DNA from: Favolaschia claudopus
Taxonomy: Eukaryota > Basidiomycota > Agaricomycetes > Agaricales > Mycenaceae
NCBI GenBank assembly: GCA_037176885.1
Contig: JAWWNJ010000028.1
Location: forward strand, 1,426,001 to 1,490,000
Reading direction: 5' to 3'
Length of the DNA stretch: 64,000 nucleotides
The position numbers and the translations under genes are program-made. Under the pieces are notes generated by a model, which saw nothing but the letters and a program-made list of their open reading frames with translations, ran no database searches and had not been told where the DNA came from. Shown here in pieces: positions 46,144 through 57,982 of this stretch; within the stretch, counting starts at the first letter, position 1; each line of letters starts with the position of its first letter.

Positions 46144-49100
46144 CTATCTAACAAGCTTGTCGAGCCCTTCGGGGACCTAAGAGAAGAGAGGTTAGCTATC
46201 GTACCCAGCGTGAAGCAAAAGGGTTGATACGTACTGTCCAGTTGTGCGTCGCCGCAGCGCGCTTGAAGCCCGCCAGCGCTTCAGAGACAGAGTATGGCCT
46301 GCGCCAAACATGAGTGATCAGTTCTTGACTATGGATGCGCCACATACGAATTCCAGTTGTGCGCCAGCTGTGCAGGACGGGGATCAATATTTGAAATGGC
46401 TAACTTGATCTGCATCAGGACAGCGGAGATACTAGAGGAAGAGTGAGTAAAGAAGTATCACATAGCGTCGAAAGAAGATCGACCTATAGCTAGGCAGCCA
46501 GCCATCCGACGTCAGCAGGTCCATGCAGATCGACCCTCCTGTACGAATGAGAAGTGAGAAACGGCTTTAGACAAGGAGCAGAGACACGACGCACCGCCAG
46601 TGACATGTCCACCTCCACCTTGAATGAAGGGTAAGAAACGAGGCGTGATGATTCTGAAGAACGGTGGCCCAATAGGATACGTAGGTGGGAACCGAATCTC
46701 GAATATCAATGAATTTACGCCCCTACACCACCACGATGTCAGTCTCCTATGCTGCACACCAAGTAGCAAAGATGACACTTACTGTCTCCTCAAGTCTCGC
46801 GCAATGGGCAGCTCCGGGTCAAAGGAATGCATCTCCACGATCCACTGGAAGAGATTATCCCCGATGAACGCTTCGGGCATGTACCATCCCAGCTCCTTCA
46901 ACCCGCCCCTGCTCGTCAAAGCCTTCTCCTGCTCCTTCAGCATCGCCTTCAGCTCGCGCTGTACCGCCATGGTGGACGACGGCGAAGACTCGAAAGGTGG
47001 CGGCATGAGTAAGTCGACAGTGCGCTGCACGTAGTCGGGATCATGCCTCCAATCATCCGCAGGTGGGCCAACAGGAGCGCTACTGCTGCCGCTGGTGCTT
47101 GGCCCAGCAGTAGATGTGCTGTTACTACCCTTGCCCTTCAGCGCAGACGACACCGTTGCGAGCAGCCCCTTCCCCTTACCCTTTGCCTTGGCCGTCTCAG
47201 GAGCAGGTGGCATCGGCTCATCGTCATCGCTGATCTCAATGACCTCCTCTGGCTTGCGATCCTCAAAGATAAAGGTATCCGTAGGATCATGCGGCTCATC
47301 CACAAGCTCATCCCTGCGTAACTGCACAAGCTCCCCAATCTGGTACCCCGGCTGTGGGACCTGCAAGGCCTTGCCAATGAGCGTGATCGGCTGCGCTGGG
47401 TCGAGCTTGACAAGGGGTATGACCGTCTTCTTCTTACTCTTCTTCAACGGGTCGACAGGCGGCGCCTCGAGACCCTTGATGAGGAGATATCGGCTGCACA
47501 CATACCACGTCAGACATCGTAATCCCATGCAAGTCAGCTCATAGGGACATACCACATAATCCACTCTGTATCCTTGACCACGAAATGCGGGTGCGAGCTC
47601 ACGAACTGTTGCGGGAGATTGACTACCTCCGCAAGCGCAACACACGTCGTCGGCCCAAGCTTACTCTTCCGCCAGCATGCACGTCCTGCACCGGCATAGT
47701 GACTCATAGATGTCTGGGCTTCTTTCGCAAGGTATACGCCTGGAAACTATGAGTAAGACGAGACAGACAGAGAGATTGCAAAGAAGGCTACCCACCGTCA
47801 CCGAAAGCGCGTCCGTTGGTAACCGTGCGGTACCACAAGCCATGACGAATGATCTACGCATCGTCCTGAATGAGCGACCTACGGTCAGAGAGACATGTAA
47901 AAGGTCGTACTGAATGCCAGTTTCTGAGCCCCGACCCATGGAAAGCCTGCGGTGCGAGTCAGTCCCTCGCAATGTTAGCAGAAACAAAGCGACAAACATA
48001 TAGACTAGGGTACTTCTTTGCATTCGCGTCCGTGGTCGTGGCATTCTGCAAGGCCTTCTGGAACTTCGCCTCCGCGTCCGGTGCGCCGACGCTGAAACGA
48101 AACTGGCGCCAGCCGGAATCTACGCACGAAAGGACCGTCAGCGATCGATTCGGTCGCTGCAAGATGGAGAAAAGGCTGACGCACCAACACCCTGGATGGA
48201 CTCGTCCTCCGCCATCTCTTCTAGATACGCAGTACACGACGCGACACACCTACTGCGCGTCAGCACGAAGAAACTGGTATAGATGAAGGACATGACAAAC
48301 TCACCAACGCAAGATCGACCATGCAGCCGGTAAGATACTTCCATTCTCCATCTCTTTCAGGCGGGGCTTCGACTTTCCTGGTTTCACCTTGCGCTCCAGA
48401 TGGCGTCTGCGCAAAGTCAGCATCAGCATCGTACGAGCACGGAGCGGACGCACTTCATCTCGTCGATCTAGACACCATGTAAGTGTCAGCGAAGAATTTG
48501 GTACGTAGGCGCGAGACCAACCGGCGGCAGCGTATCAATCAACCCCGCGATACTTGCCCGCATCTACTCAAAAGCATATATCAATCAGCACCTTACTCAT
48601 TCTGGCGAATCAAGGAGCGAAAGAAAGCGACACGCACATACTCAACCGGCAAGTGATCAAAGTCGACCAAGCCATCCAGCCCCACAGTCCAGTTTGCGTC
48701 CGGCACCACTTGCGGCGTATTATTGTGATTATAGTGAAGATTATTCACCGGCACCGTCGTAACGCGACTCTTGTCTGGCTGCGGCACGCGAAGCGCCATG
48801 CCCTTGGGTAGAGGCTCATCCAAAACGCCCTCGGCGGCGGCGGAGTAGCATAGCGAGACGAGGAGGTCGACGGTTGCGGGGTTGTGAATGATTTCGTACT
48901 GGGCGAAGCGTCAGAGGCGAGGCCAAGGTGGATGGAAGTCACTAACCTCTAATGACGCCCCGCGGTTGTGCGCGTAGTACTGATAGGTGCACAGCGGGCG
49001 GGAACACACGTAGGGCTTCAGCGCCTCGAACTCGACGTCGAGCTTGTTGTGGCAGACGAGGCAGTAACGCGTGCAGAGCTGCGGGGCGAGTTGATGAGAT

Positions 49101-51907
49101 AAAAGAGCTGAAGAAACTCTACACTCACCGTCAACCTCCTGACAAGGTAACAAAACGCCGTATACGGCAGATTGATCTCCTCCCCCTTCGCCAGATCCCT
49201 CAACGGATCGTGTGGGAGCGTCCCCAACCTCGCCAGAGCCGCCTCTTCCTTGTCCGCGCGTTGGATGGTCTGCATGGAACGACGTGAGCCATGTGTCATA
49301 GACAGATAAAAGGAAGAAAGGACGTCGAAGGACGAAGAAACACAGTCGAAGTAGGAAGAGACGACAAGAAGAAAGAAACACGAAATGCATACACACCTTC
49401 TTCTCCGTCCCCCAAACGTTCTCCCTCGCCCTCTGCTCCGTCTCAATCACAGCATACATCCTCTCCGCCCCCGCCCACCCAATCCCATAAGCCCTCCTCA
49501 ACTCCACGAGCTTCACAAACTGCGTCTCCATCAAGTTCTCCAACGCCCCACTCAAACTAAATCTCTCGAACCTCTCCTCATCTCCCTCCGTATCCCCTGC
49601 CTCTCCATTCTGCCCGTTCTCGCCTTCCCCACCAGCACCAAACGCATCCCACGCATCGCCCCCTGCATCAAACGAAGGAAACTCCCCATCCGGGATATTC
49701 CCGTCCCCACCCCACTCCAACAACGCCTGCTCCCTCGCCCTCTGCGCTCTCTCCTTCGCCTCCCGCACCTCGTCCTCCGCATCCTTCCCAACGAGCCCAA
49801 ACGTCCGCCCCGCCTCCACCGCGTGCTCCCTGCTCGGTTTATACTTTCCGCACACCCCAACCTGGAACCTCAATTGCATCCCTTTCCGTACATACGCCCC
49901 CTCCGGCGTCAACGCGGGGTACCCCGTCCCCCCACCTCCGGAGTTGAATCCCGATATGAGGAGAACGAGGTGCCGCGCACGGGGAGCGTTAAGCAGTCGA
50001 CGATCCCAAGCAACCAGAGCCTGTGCAGGAATAGTATGCGTCAAGTCGACAGTGGGTATCGATATGCTCATCGCGAAGTCCCCCCTCGGCTCGAAGGCAG
50101 AGGAAGAGGTCGGCGGAACGAAAGGGATGAGCCCAGGCCGATACTCCGACGACACAATCTCTAAAAAGTCCCTCTGCATGCGATCGATGATCCGTTTCTT
50201 CTCCGCCGCAGCAGAGAGACTACTCGACCCGCCGCCACCACCGCCGACCATGTCGTCGTCCGAGAGGATGAACGCCTCGTAGTCATCTTCGTCGTCTTCG
50301 TCGTCCTCTGCGTCCGAGATGATGGTGGCAGCGCTCTTGCCTTTCACCGCCGCGAGAGCTTTGGGTGCTTTAGCGGGCTTGCCGCCCGCGAGCGCGACGA
50401 GGAAGCGTTCGAGGGTGTCGGCGATGGGGAGGGAGGGGCCGGTGACAATTCCGCTAATGGCCTCGTTGACCCTCTCCGGGAGGTCGGTGTCGTCGCTCCA
50501 GCTCATCATGGTGTGGTGTTTGGGGTATTCGGAGGTGTCTGTTGGTTAGATCAATACGTGCGTAGATGTATGTGGGAGATGCGGGAAAAGAAAAATAAAG
50601 AGATAAAAGAGCCTCTTGGGGAATCGTGGGGTGGCAGGCTGCGAAGAGCGGAATGCCTGGTCGGGATAGAGCCTCCCCTTAGGGCTACCGCCAGATAGAG
50701 TTGCCGCGAACCGGGGTTGCCAGCGTACACCAGCTCCTCGCTTTCACCTCGCATCCACTCGAGCAAAGACAAGGGTCTACCATACGGCAGATGCAAGTAT
50801 CTCTCGTCCAGCTAGCAGAGCGCTCCTTCCACGGCATTGCTCACTCCCCCACCGACTCGAACGCATCGATTCGTCCTTCCACGCTACACATACACGACGA
50901 CCGTCCTGGCGCCCGCGAGAACGAGTCCAATCAACGCGGCATCGCGCCTCTCGCAACGCCGTCAAGGTGCGGGAGTAGTCCGACGACAAGAAAATGGGGG
51001 TGAAATGACAAGCAAAGAAAGAAAAGGCAAGAGAGGATAATAACGCATCGATTTCGGCGCTGACCAATACCAGGTCAGCTACTCGCGACGTGTGCGCGCG
51101 TCCGATGTGTGTAGCGTTCGCTTGCGGCTTCGTCGCCGCCCTTTACTGCTCCCGGGTGCGATGCAGCCGCCACAATGACATCTACGTATCGTATTGTAGG
51201 TAGGCGTGAACAAGCTCGCTGTGAGCACACCGCCTCCCATTCAGAGGGAATGATTCATTCATACGCATATAGCGCACACCCCCGATACCATGCAGATCTG
51301 CACCACCACGATACGCTCACAAGGTGCGAGTCCGTAGAAAAGGAAAGACGTCCGCCCATCGACAAACAGAAGCACCATGCGACTTACCCGTAACCGCCAT
51401 GGTGAACCCCGCCAACCGTTCATCGTCCTTTGAGCGGTCCACCACAACCAGATCGATATTGCCTTCATCCTCTCCGGGACGAATCTCTGTGGGAAGTCAT
51501 CAGCAATGGGATCTCTTAATCATAGATACCAGAACGCACTACTGAAAGCAAACCCTCCCAACTCGAGTCCCTGTGCTCTAAGGTCACCGAAATCAGCGAT
51601 GAAGCGCTTCCGCCCCTTGAGATGGCCGTTAGTGATGCTGCTGCTGTGCGCCACAGACGCCGGCGGGGTCGGTGGCGCGTCCATCATAATAATGTCTTCA
51701 TCTACAGCTGCATATACATTCAGATTCATAGTTAATTCCTATATCCTACAAAGACAAGAACGACGTACGAATTTCCATAGTTTTCTGGCGCTTATTACTG
51801 CCACTGCCGCGCCCCAGAGCCTTGCTTTTTGCGTTGTCAGAGTCCGAATCCGAGTCTAGTACAATTACTTCGTTGTTGTTGCGCTGAGTGCGCGTCGTTG
51901 GGGCCAT
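46144..51907 (-). CDS. RWD-like / PARP-type ADP-ribosyltransferase / UBE2Q-type ubiquitin-conjugase fusion
   Basis: This is one large gene of a fusion family known in fungi. Start ATG 51907 (MAPTTRTQRNNNEV); three small 5' exons read IRPGEDEGNIDLVVVDR and then, across an 849-nt intron (50539-51387), DTSEYPKHHTMMSWSDDTD, an RWD-like N-terminal domain. An acidic linker (48911-50509) follows. Next is a Cys-rich block CLVCHNKLDVEFEALKPYVC. Then comes the PARP fold: AFHGSGLRNWHS (catalytic His) near 47930, GRAFGDGVYLAKE...HY (Tyr) near 47750, and ICRYLLI, where Arg stands in place of the polymerase Glu. A Ser/Lys-rich spacer precedes the UBC domain: NSLIFEIRFPPTYPIGPPFFR, TGGGSICMDLLTSDGW (active-site Cys) near 46515, and ending SVSEALAGFKRAAATHNW, VPEGLDKLVR. 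TAG is at 46144-46146. Both enzymatic halves look intact. Prediction: mono-ADP-ribosylation coupled to ubiquitin transfer. Confidence 0.85.
50539..51387 (-). other. Unusually long intron of the PARP-UBC gene
   Basis: The donor GTAAGTCGC and acceptor CCAACAG flank exons that join in phase (FTMAVT-G / D-TSEYPKHH). At 849 nt it is over ten times the usual intron in this window. It holds no recognised domain or clear mobile-element boundary. It may hide an alternative promoter or a decayed insertion. Confidence 0.65.
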
Positions 51908-52796
51908 ATAACCCTTTGAAGCTAGGAAGAGTGCGAGGGAGGACGAAAGGAGGCGCCAAATGTCACACGTCACGTCGTTGCCTCACGCTGTCACGGTCAC
52001 ACTACAGCTTTCGGCAGCGCGCTCATTATGACTCGTAAACTCGACAGCACGTTCGTCTGCTGTGGTTAAATTTGAAAACTTTTCAAACTTGGCAGCCGCG
52101 TCCTGAATTCCTGGGTCTCGCTCGGATTTTTGACCTCAAAACCACGTAAAATTTCACCAAGGCTTGGTTGCAACTTGTTTGGAAGCTTGGGCAAGACTCG
52201 GGCGGTCGGCGTCTTTGAACTGGGAAAAGCGTACCCCCAAGTTAAAATGCAATCTGGTTCAATTCAACTGGAAACAGGGCTCAATTCCTCCTTTCGTTGC
52301 GGTCAATTTTTTCCATCGACTTCAAGTTCGTCCATGAGTAATTTTGGTGATTTCGACGCCGCGATTTAGAACATAACAACATCCATAGGTCACTGGCGTG
52401 TACAACTCGTTCTAGCCCCTGTACACACTGCATACCGACCCCGGCAGTGGAATCCACGTCTGTGCGTCGGGATTTGGTCGGGATCATCACTTAGGAACTT
52501 TGTCGGATTTGAGTGGTAGTCACCTTTTTGTCGCCATGAGCACCATTCATTTCAGACTTCTCTCTGCTCAAGTTGGACAAAGGGCTGTGTTCAGCAGATG
52601 CATCCTACGCTGTGCCTATGATTTCTTTCGAACCCCCGGGCCCCCATCAGGTTTGATTCGTGTCAAAAATCGAAGATTGTATTGCCTCGCCTCGCCAATA
52701 CAGCCTATATAATAGTCACAGAGCACTGTACCGCATGGCCCGCGCCTCCTCTATTCGCCTCCCATCTCTCTGCCCATTCGTGCTTTCGTCCCGACT
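51908..52796. promoter_or_regulatory. Divergent intergenic region
   Basis: This is the upstream region of the PARP-UBC gene (-) and the Zn2Cys6 gene (+). A pyrimidine-rich leader precedes the ATG at 52797, with a TATATAATAG-like site near 52703. No other gene is supported. Confidence 0.4.
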
Positions 52797-53606
52797 ATGT
52801 CCCCACCGACACACCCAAAAGCGGGCGGTAGCGCTGTCCGGTCTAAATCAGGTTGCTACACGTGCAGAATCCGTAGAAAGGTTTGTTCACCAAACTCCAT
52901 TCTCTCTCATCTCTTTGTATATAATATCGCCATATACTCTAGAAATGCGACGAACACCAAAACGAACAAGGACAATGCGACACTTGTGTTCGTCTGCGTA
53001 TCGAGTGTCTAGGATTTGGCGCCAAGCGCCCAGAATGGCTTCAGGTGGGTGCTTGTGCGCCACTATGCATTGTCTGAGGCTAACTCGCTATCAATGCCTT
53101 TGCAGGATCCCACCAGAGTGAATGGTGTACGCGATAAAATCAGGAGCTTCCTGGCATCGCAGGGGATGATCGGAGGCCCTGGTGGAGCTTTTCACTATGG
53201 CCCGGATCTTTCAGAGCAGCTGCTCTTGAATGAAGGCACCACGTCTTCCTCGTCGCAGACGCCACCGCCGCCCACATCAACGCTTTCGCCCACTGACCTC
53301 GCTGGTCGCGAATTACCCAAGGCAGATGCGCCTTCTTTCTACTCCGACTCCTCACATCATATGTCTGTTTCGCTATCGCCAAACGACTCCGCTGAGTCCG
53401 CTTGGTGCAATCTGCCTTCGTTCATCTCGGACAACTCTTCTTCCCAACTCGACTCCACCGGGCTTTCCGCCGACCAGTTCTTCCACGATCCCGCAGCACA
53501 AAATCCTCAAACCCTCTTCGACGACGAACTCATGTCGATGTGGATGGCCGCCCCGACCGACGTCACGTTCGTACCAAGCTCGCTTCTGCACGCTGCCGCG
53601 TTTTGA
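52797..53606 (+). CDS. Zn2Cys6 protein, short
   Basis: ATG at 52797 begins MSPPTHPKAGGSAVRSKSG. CYTCRIRRK, an intron (52881-52942), and KCDEHQNEQGQCDTCVRLRIEC then form a canonical binuclear zinc cluster, followed by FGAKRPEWL. This cluster is of a different subtype from the paralogues at 37442 and 43129. After a second intron (donor GTGGGTGC near 53043) comes a Ser/Pro/Asp-rich tail resembling an activation region (SADQFFHDPAAQNPQTLF, DDELMSMWM), ending HAAAF at 53606. No fungal-trans domain is seen. The protein (~230 aa) may be complete. Alternatively a last-exon intron may link it to 53647-56303, since in the other paralogues a zinc cluster heads that same C-terminal region. Confidence 0.7.
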
Positions 53607-53646
53607 AACTCGGCTCGTAGGAATATAAACAATTGGGACGCGTATA

Positions 53647-56303
53647 TGGGCAATCGGGATATGTCAGGTGTTTCCTTTTTTGCAGATTCCAACAGCTCTC
53701 CGCCGGATATGTATCAAAATGCCTTGCTCGACGATGGGGCACCGAATAACGGTATGCCATCACATTGTTGTGTTTCTCAGTCAACTAACACTATGATTAG
53801 CAGATGATACATCTAGCGATGATGAGCAGCCGCGGGAATCTCCTGCAACATATATCATAATATCACCCGAAGACAAAACTCCTCTGTACGTCAACCAATT
53901 CTTCGACAAAATCATGAATTCATTGTTGACAGGTTCGGGACAACGCAAAATTCGCTCACTATCGGCGGTCCCTTGTCCTCCGAAATCGATCCTGTTATTT
54001 TATCGTTAGCAGATGATGTATTTAGCGATCGTGGGCACCCCCAGCAATCTGCCGCAAAACATCTCTCAATGATAAACGAAGACAAGACTCCTCTGTACGT
54101 CCCCGATTCCCTAACAAAATTCGCAGTTCATCATAAATAGGCTCGGTTCATCGGAAAGCTCATTCACTGACAATGGCCCTTTCGCTCATGAAGCTGAACT
54201 TGCTTTTGGCGGATTATCTGTGTCTATTCATCAATCACTGGACGCAGTACAATGGATAAACGACAACTGGGATATTGATCTGCTCACCTTGATCAGGAAG
54301 GAAGGTTGCGGCGGGCCCATTGCCTCCATGATCTCACCGGTAGAACCATCCCTGACACTATTCGGACGCTACGAGGATGGACGGGTGGAAGCAATGGCGG
54401 AGGCTCTTGCAAGTTGTTCCGGTTTCCCAGTAATGATCCAACCTCAAGAGAACGACCCCACATTGCATCTGCTGTTCGTCCATCTTTCAGTAATGAGTTC
54501 TCATTAACAATGGGAACAACCAGGTCTCACCACTCAGGCGCCAATTCGTCCAATATTTACTCGGGAAATGTCGAGGGAGGTTCTCCGGGCAATGGACCGC
54601 ATGGTCGGGATGTCAGCAGCGAGCCCGCAGGCGGATATCGTCAACATATTCCAGGCGGTGCTGGAAATGGAAATAGAAATAATGGTAGCGGAGCCCCGGA
54701 TCCTGCAGGACCAGGCACCAATCCTGGCCTGAACACCGCTGAGCCACTTCCAAGAAATGTGTTCATGGGCGCCGCGGGAGGTGGCGGTGGCGGAGGCGGA
54801 GGAGGCGAACCGTCCACAGCGAAAGATATATGGCAGAGCCCACTCCACGACACTCACATTGGCCTCCGGTTGAAAATCAGCGCAAATCTGACTTATGGAA
54901 TTAACTTCGACTATACCTTCAAGGCAAGTCAGAACAATGCTCAGCAGACTGATTTGACCGAAATTAATAGTTCATCCATGTACGCAACCCTGAACATGAC
55001 GTGGATCTTACCAATCTCAGCCGTCCTTTGTCTCAACCTGAAGTTTTCGCGTTTATTGAGTTCAAAATTGAGACAAGGCCTCGTGAGACACACGTGGATC
55101 GTTCGTACGGCAGCATCGGTCTTTTGTCCCATCGAAAACAGTCAATTTTCTCTCGTAAATTGTGAGTTTTGATTGTTCTATCGGAGTCTACTAATTTGAC
55201 TTGAATGACCTTCCTCCAGTCTTCCTTGCGGTTTTGACCTACCAGAGCAGATTTACACCCACGGAGAGCATCGACAGTACCAACACGGGCTGAAGGGTTC
55301 CGCCGGCTTTTCTCAAGGGAGTCCTCTAGCAACAATGTCTGCTTCCTACAACTGGAATTCGGAAATGACATGGTCGGCTACGGATAATAAAGTAACGGAC
55401 TCACCTCCTGCAAAATAATTTCTCATGGTTCTGTTCCAAGGTGATGCCAAAGTGTCGCATAGATCACGAGAATGGCGACAGATGGGACAATGAAGACAGA
55501 TCCTACACCTCTTATAATATCGCATATCAGCCTCAGACCGCACAGTTTAATTTCAGGGACCGGCCGGCAATGCCGGCCTCCAGTTTGGAGATGAAAGTAG
55601 GAATGGGCATCAATTTACGGCCGGCTGTAAGTGTCTTACTGTGTTCTGTGTTCCTGCTCATGAAGAAACTTAGGGCTCGAAGACACCTATTCCCAAGATC
55701 TCCTTCGTAAATCGGCATCAGGTGTTGGTTTGGGTTTTTGATCCCTCTCTCCGACCCCAAATACGGGGTATTCTTGTCCTCGTCAGTGTGAGAACAACGC
55801 TCGACGGAGCTCGTTGCCATCTGACTGAATCACAGAGCCTGCTGGACAACATCAAAACTGAAGAGCAACTCTCAATCTACGAAGAGCGAGACATTGAATT
55901 GGGTAAAGCGGCAGGCTTGCCGAGTCCACACAGTGAGTTTACGGATGAGACCCCCTAGCACAATCTCACAAAATTTCGAACACTTTTTTTAGCCGTGGAA
56001 GACGACAAGCCAGGAACGATAGCTCTCTCGGTCGCTCAAGTCGAAAAACCAACTTCCCACGTTTCAACTAAATTCCGACCTTTCGTCAAAGCGCTCTCCA
56101 AGCGCAATCGATCAGCGGCAAAGACTCTTCTGCAGGATGTTCCACCCCAAGAATATCTTGCACGAGGCTGGGATGCCTACAACAATGAGTGGCGAACTGT
56201 TTTATGGCCTACGCTCGATCAGGACTTTCGGGCCGCTGATCCGGAGAACACGCCGAAGGTTTGGCAAATTCAATGTCCATGGAAGACGGTTAAAAGTCCT
56301 TGA
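53647..56303 (+). CDS. Paralogue of the Zn2Cys6-linked C-terminal region, paralogue 3
   Basis: This multi-exon protein shares ordered blocks with the genes at 37442 and 43129: SLDAVQWINDNWDIDLL, MISPVEPSLTLFG, ALASCSGFPVMIQPQEND, WQSPLHDTHIGLRLKISA, LSQPEVFAFIEFKIETRPRE, DLPEQIYTHGEHRQYQ, MPKCRIDHENGDRWDN, YNIAYQPQ, PPQEYLARGWDAYNNEW. A poly-Gly run lies near 54776-54808. Further exons here (HQVLVWVFDPSLRP, and EDDKPGTIALSVAQVEKP) are clearer than in the relatives. The exact 5' end is uncertain: the ATG at 53647 (MGNRDMSGVSFF) is the first candidate. It has no zinc cluster of its own, and an internal exon is duplicated (53800-53890 and 54009-54100). The fold and function of this region are unknown. 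Confidence 0.65.
53800..54100 (+). repeat. Tandem exon duplication
   Basis: 53800-53890 and 54009-54100 are diverged copies of the same ~91-bp unit: GCAGATGAT..., ending GAAGACAA(A/G)ACTCCTCTGTACGT with the splice donor. Both would encode a version of ADDxxSDxxxPxxS followed by EDKTPL. The duplication period is ~209 bp, so the exon was copied together with its intron. Confidence 0.7.
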
Positions 56304-56577
56304 TATAACTGGATAGTATTCTCTGACTTTCTGTATGGTGTAATTAATTTCGGTCATCGTAACCCACAAATGGTACGAGTCGAGATGAATGGCATTTGCA
56401 ATTTCGGGTTACTGTGGCGGATCGAAAATGCATTGATGCCATCACCAGTAGTGCCGTCTGCGCCAAGCAATTAGATTAGTAATGGTGTACATGAAGGTCA
56501 ATGAGTATCGAGTTTTAGACTGAGACCTATAGAACAACCGCCAAATTTCCCAAAATAAGAGACCCAGACCACAACCA

Positions 56578-57982
56578 TCAAACAAGAACTCCGGCGACGA
56601 TGCTGACGAACAACACAGCAAGACCAGTGAACGGTATGCTCATCAAGCTAACTGCGGCACCTTTCGGCGGTGCGCTTTGGTTTCCATTTCCAGACGAGCC
56701 CCCACCCGACGTAGTCGAATTGCCACTTTGCAGACCGGCGCAGTTGCCTCCCGAGGCAATGTAGAACTCGTCCGACAAGGCGACAAAATTTCCGGCATGG
56801 TTCTTGTCAGTGAAGTTGGCGCGGACCTGGAAATAATAAATGGGTCAGCACGCAGAAGAGGCCGACGGTGAGAATACATATACCTTGAAAGCACCAGCCT
56901 CGAGTCTGAACTTGTCAATGGGAAGGAATTGGTACGCTTGGCTCGTGGAGTTCTGACAAGTAGTAGGTATGATTGAAAAGGCATTGAGGTAGGAGAATGC
57001 AGGGAGAATGCAGACACGTACCAGAATAACGGAGCCCACGCTATCCAGTGACGGAGATTTCACGACCTCCATTGTCATTTGGGGAATATTCAATCCACCC
57101 TTGAAAGAATAAATTCAGATCTCGAAAGACCAGGACAAACGAGGCCTCGTACGCCAAACGTGTCATCGATCCATGACGGGGCAATGGTTATCGTTCCAAC
57201 AGTACTGATGTTATTGAGGTAGTACACCATGCCAGCCAGAGGCTGGCCCAACTGCAGCGGGCTGTAGTTTGAATCCGCGACGCTAACGATGGGTGTGAAT
57301 TGCGGCACGGTGCAGACGAAAGCATCGGGCTGAGAAAGGATCCATGTTTTCGACCGAGCGGTGAGTGGGCCGAGAGGCGTCCCTGGATCCGCAGAGGTCG
57401 ATGTCTTTGAGGTGTCGAAGACCGTGCCGTTGACGCGGATGTGGTAGTTGCCTGGGGGAGTCTGTCGATGACAGTTAGCGATAACATGAGAGAGAGTGTG
57501 ATGGATGAACGCACGGCAGCGTGAAGCCAGAAACCAATGTCGTCCGAAATCGGGGAGCCCAGGTCGTTTCCGTGAACGGCTAGAGATGTGTAGGTCAGTA
57601 GAGGAAGTCGTATGGTGAAACAGCGACTGACACATAAGGCTGGCCACCGCCGTTCCATTGTCTAGAATTTGTGATTCATTAAGCAGCACATGAGGTTGGG
57701 ATGGATTCTCATACCTTCAGCAGCGCCGATCATGAGCTCTGAAGTGATATTTCTCAGCTACGTCCGACATTCAGCATATTTGAATTTTTTGCGCGGGTGA
57801 AGTCGCACCTGCCGGAAAACTTGTCCCGGGTTGTAGAAGTACCCATAAGTGATGAAATCCCCCGCCTTAATCGTATTCCCCGCAGGAACATTTACTCTCT
57901 CGATACTTCCAAGGTCGGAGGAATTTTGAGCGGCGACTAGAGCCGTCGAAAAGACGAGTAAGCCAAAAGGGAAGAGAGTCAT
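56578..57982 (-). CDS. Predicted GPI-anchored surface protein
   Basis: The start at 57982 gives the signal peptide MTLFPFGLLVFSTALVAAQN. The mature part is assembled from about six exons: SIERVNVPAGNTIKAGDFITYGY, LRNITSELMIGAAEG, SLAVHGNDLGSPISDDIGFW, a large exon with PPGNYHIRVNGTVFDT and QFTPIVSVADSNYSPLQLGQ, then LNIPQMTMEVVKSPSLD and YQFLPIDKFRLEAGAFKV. The end is Ser/Gly-rich (SGNSTTSGGGSSGNGN), then a hydrophobic tail to the stop at 56578, the usual layout of a GPI-attachment signal. Many N-glycosylation sequons are present. It resembles small beta-sandwich cell-wall proteins with paired extracellular modules, but no family is claimed. No lesions seen. Confidence 0.75.

Noticed and set aside
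48952..50164. Long plus-strand frames opposite the PARP-UBC gene
   Set aside because: They are antisense shadows of the acidic, Gly-rich coding region.
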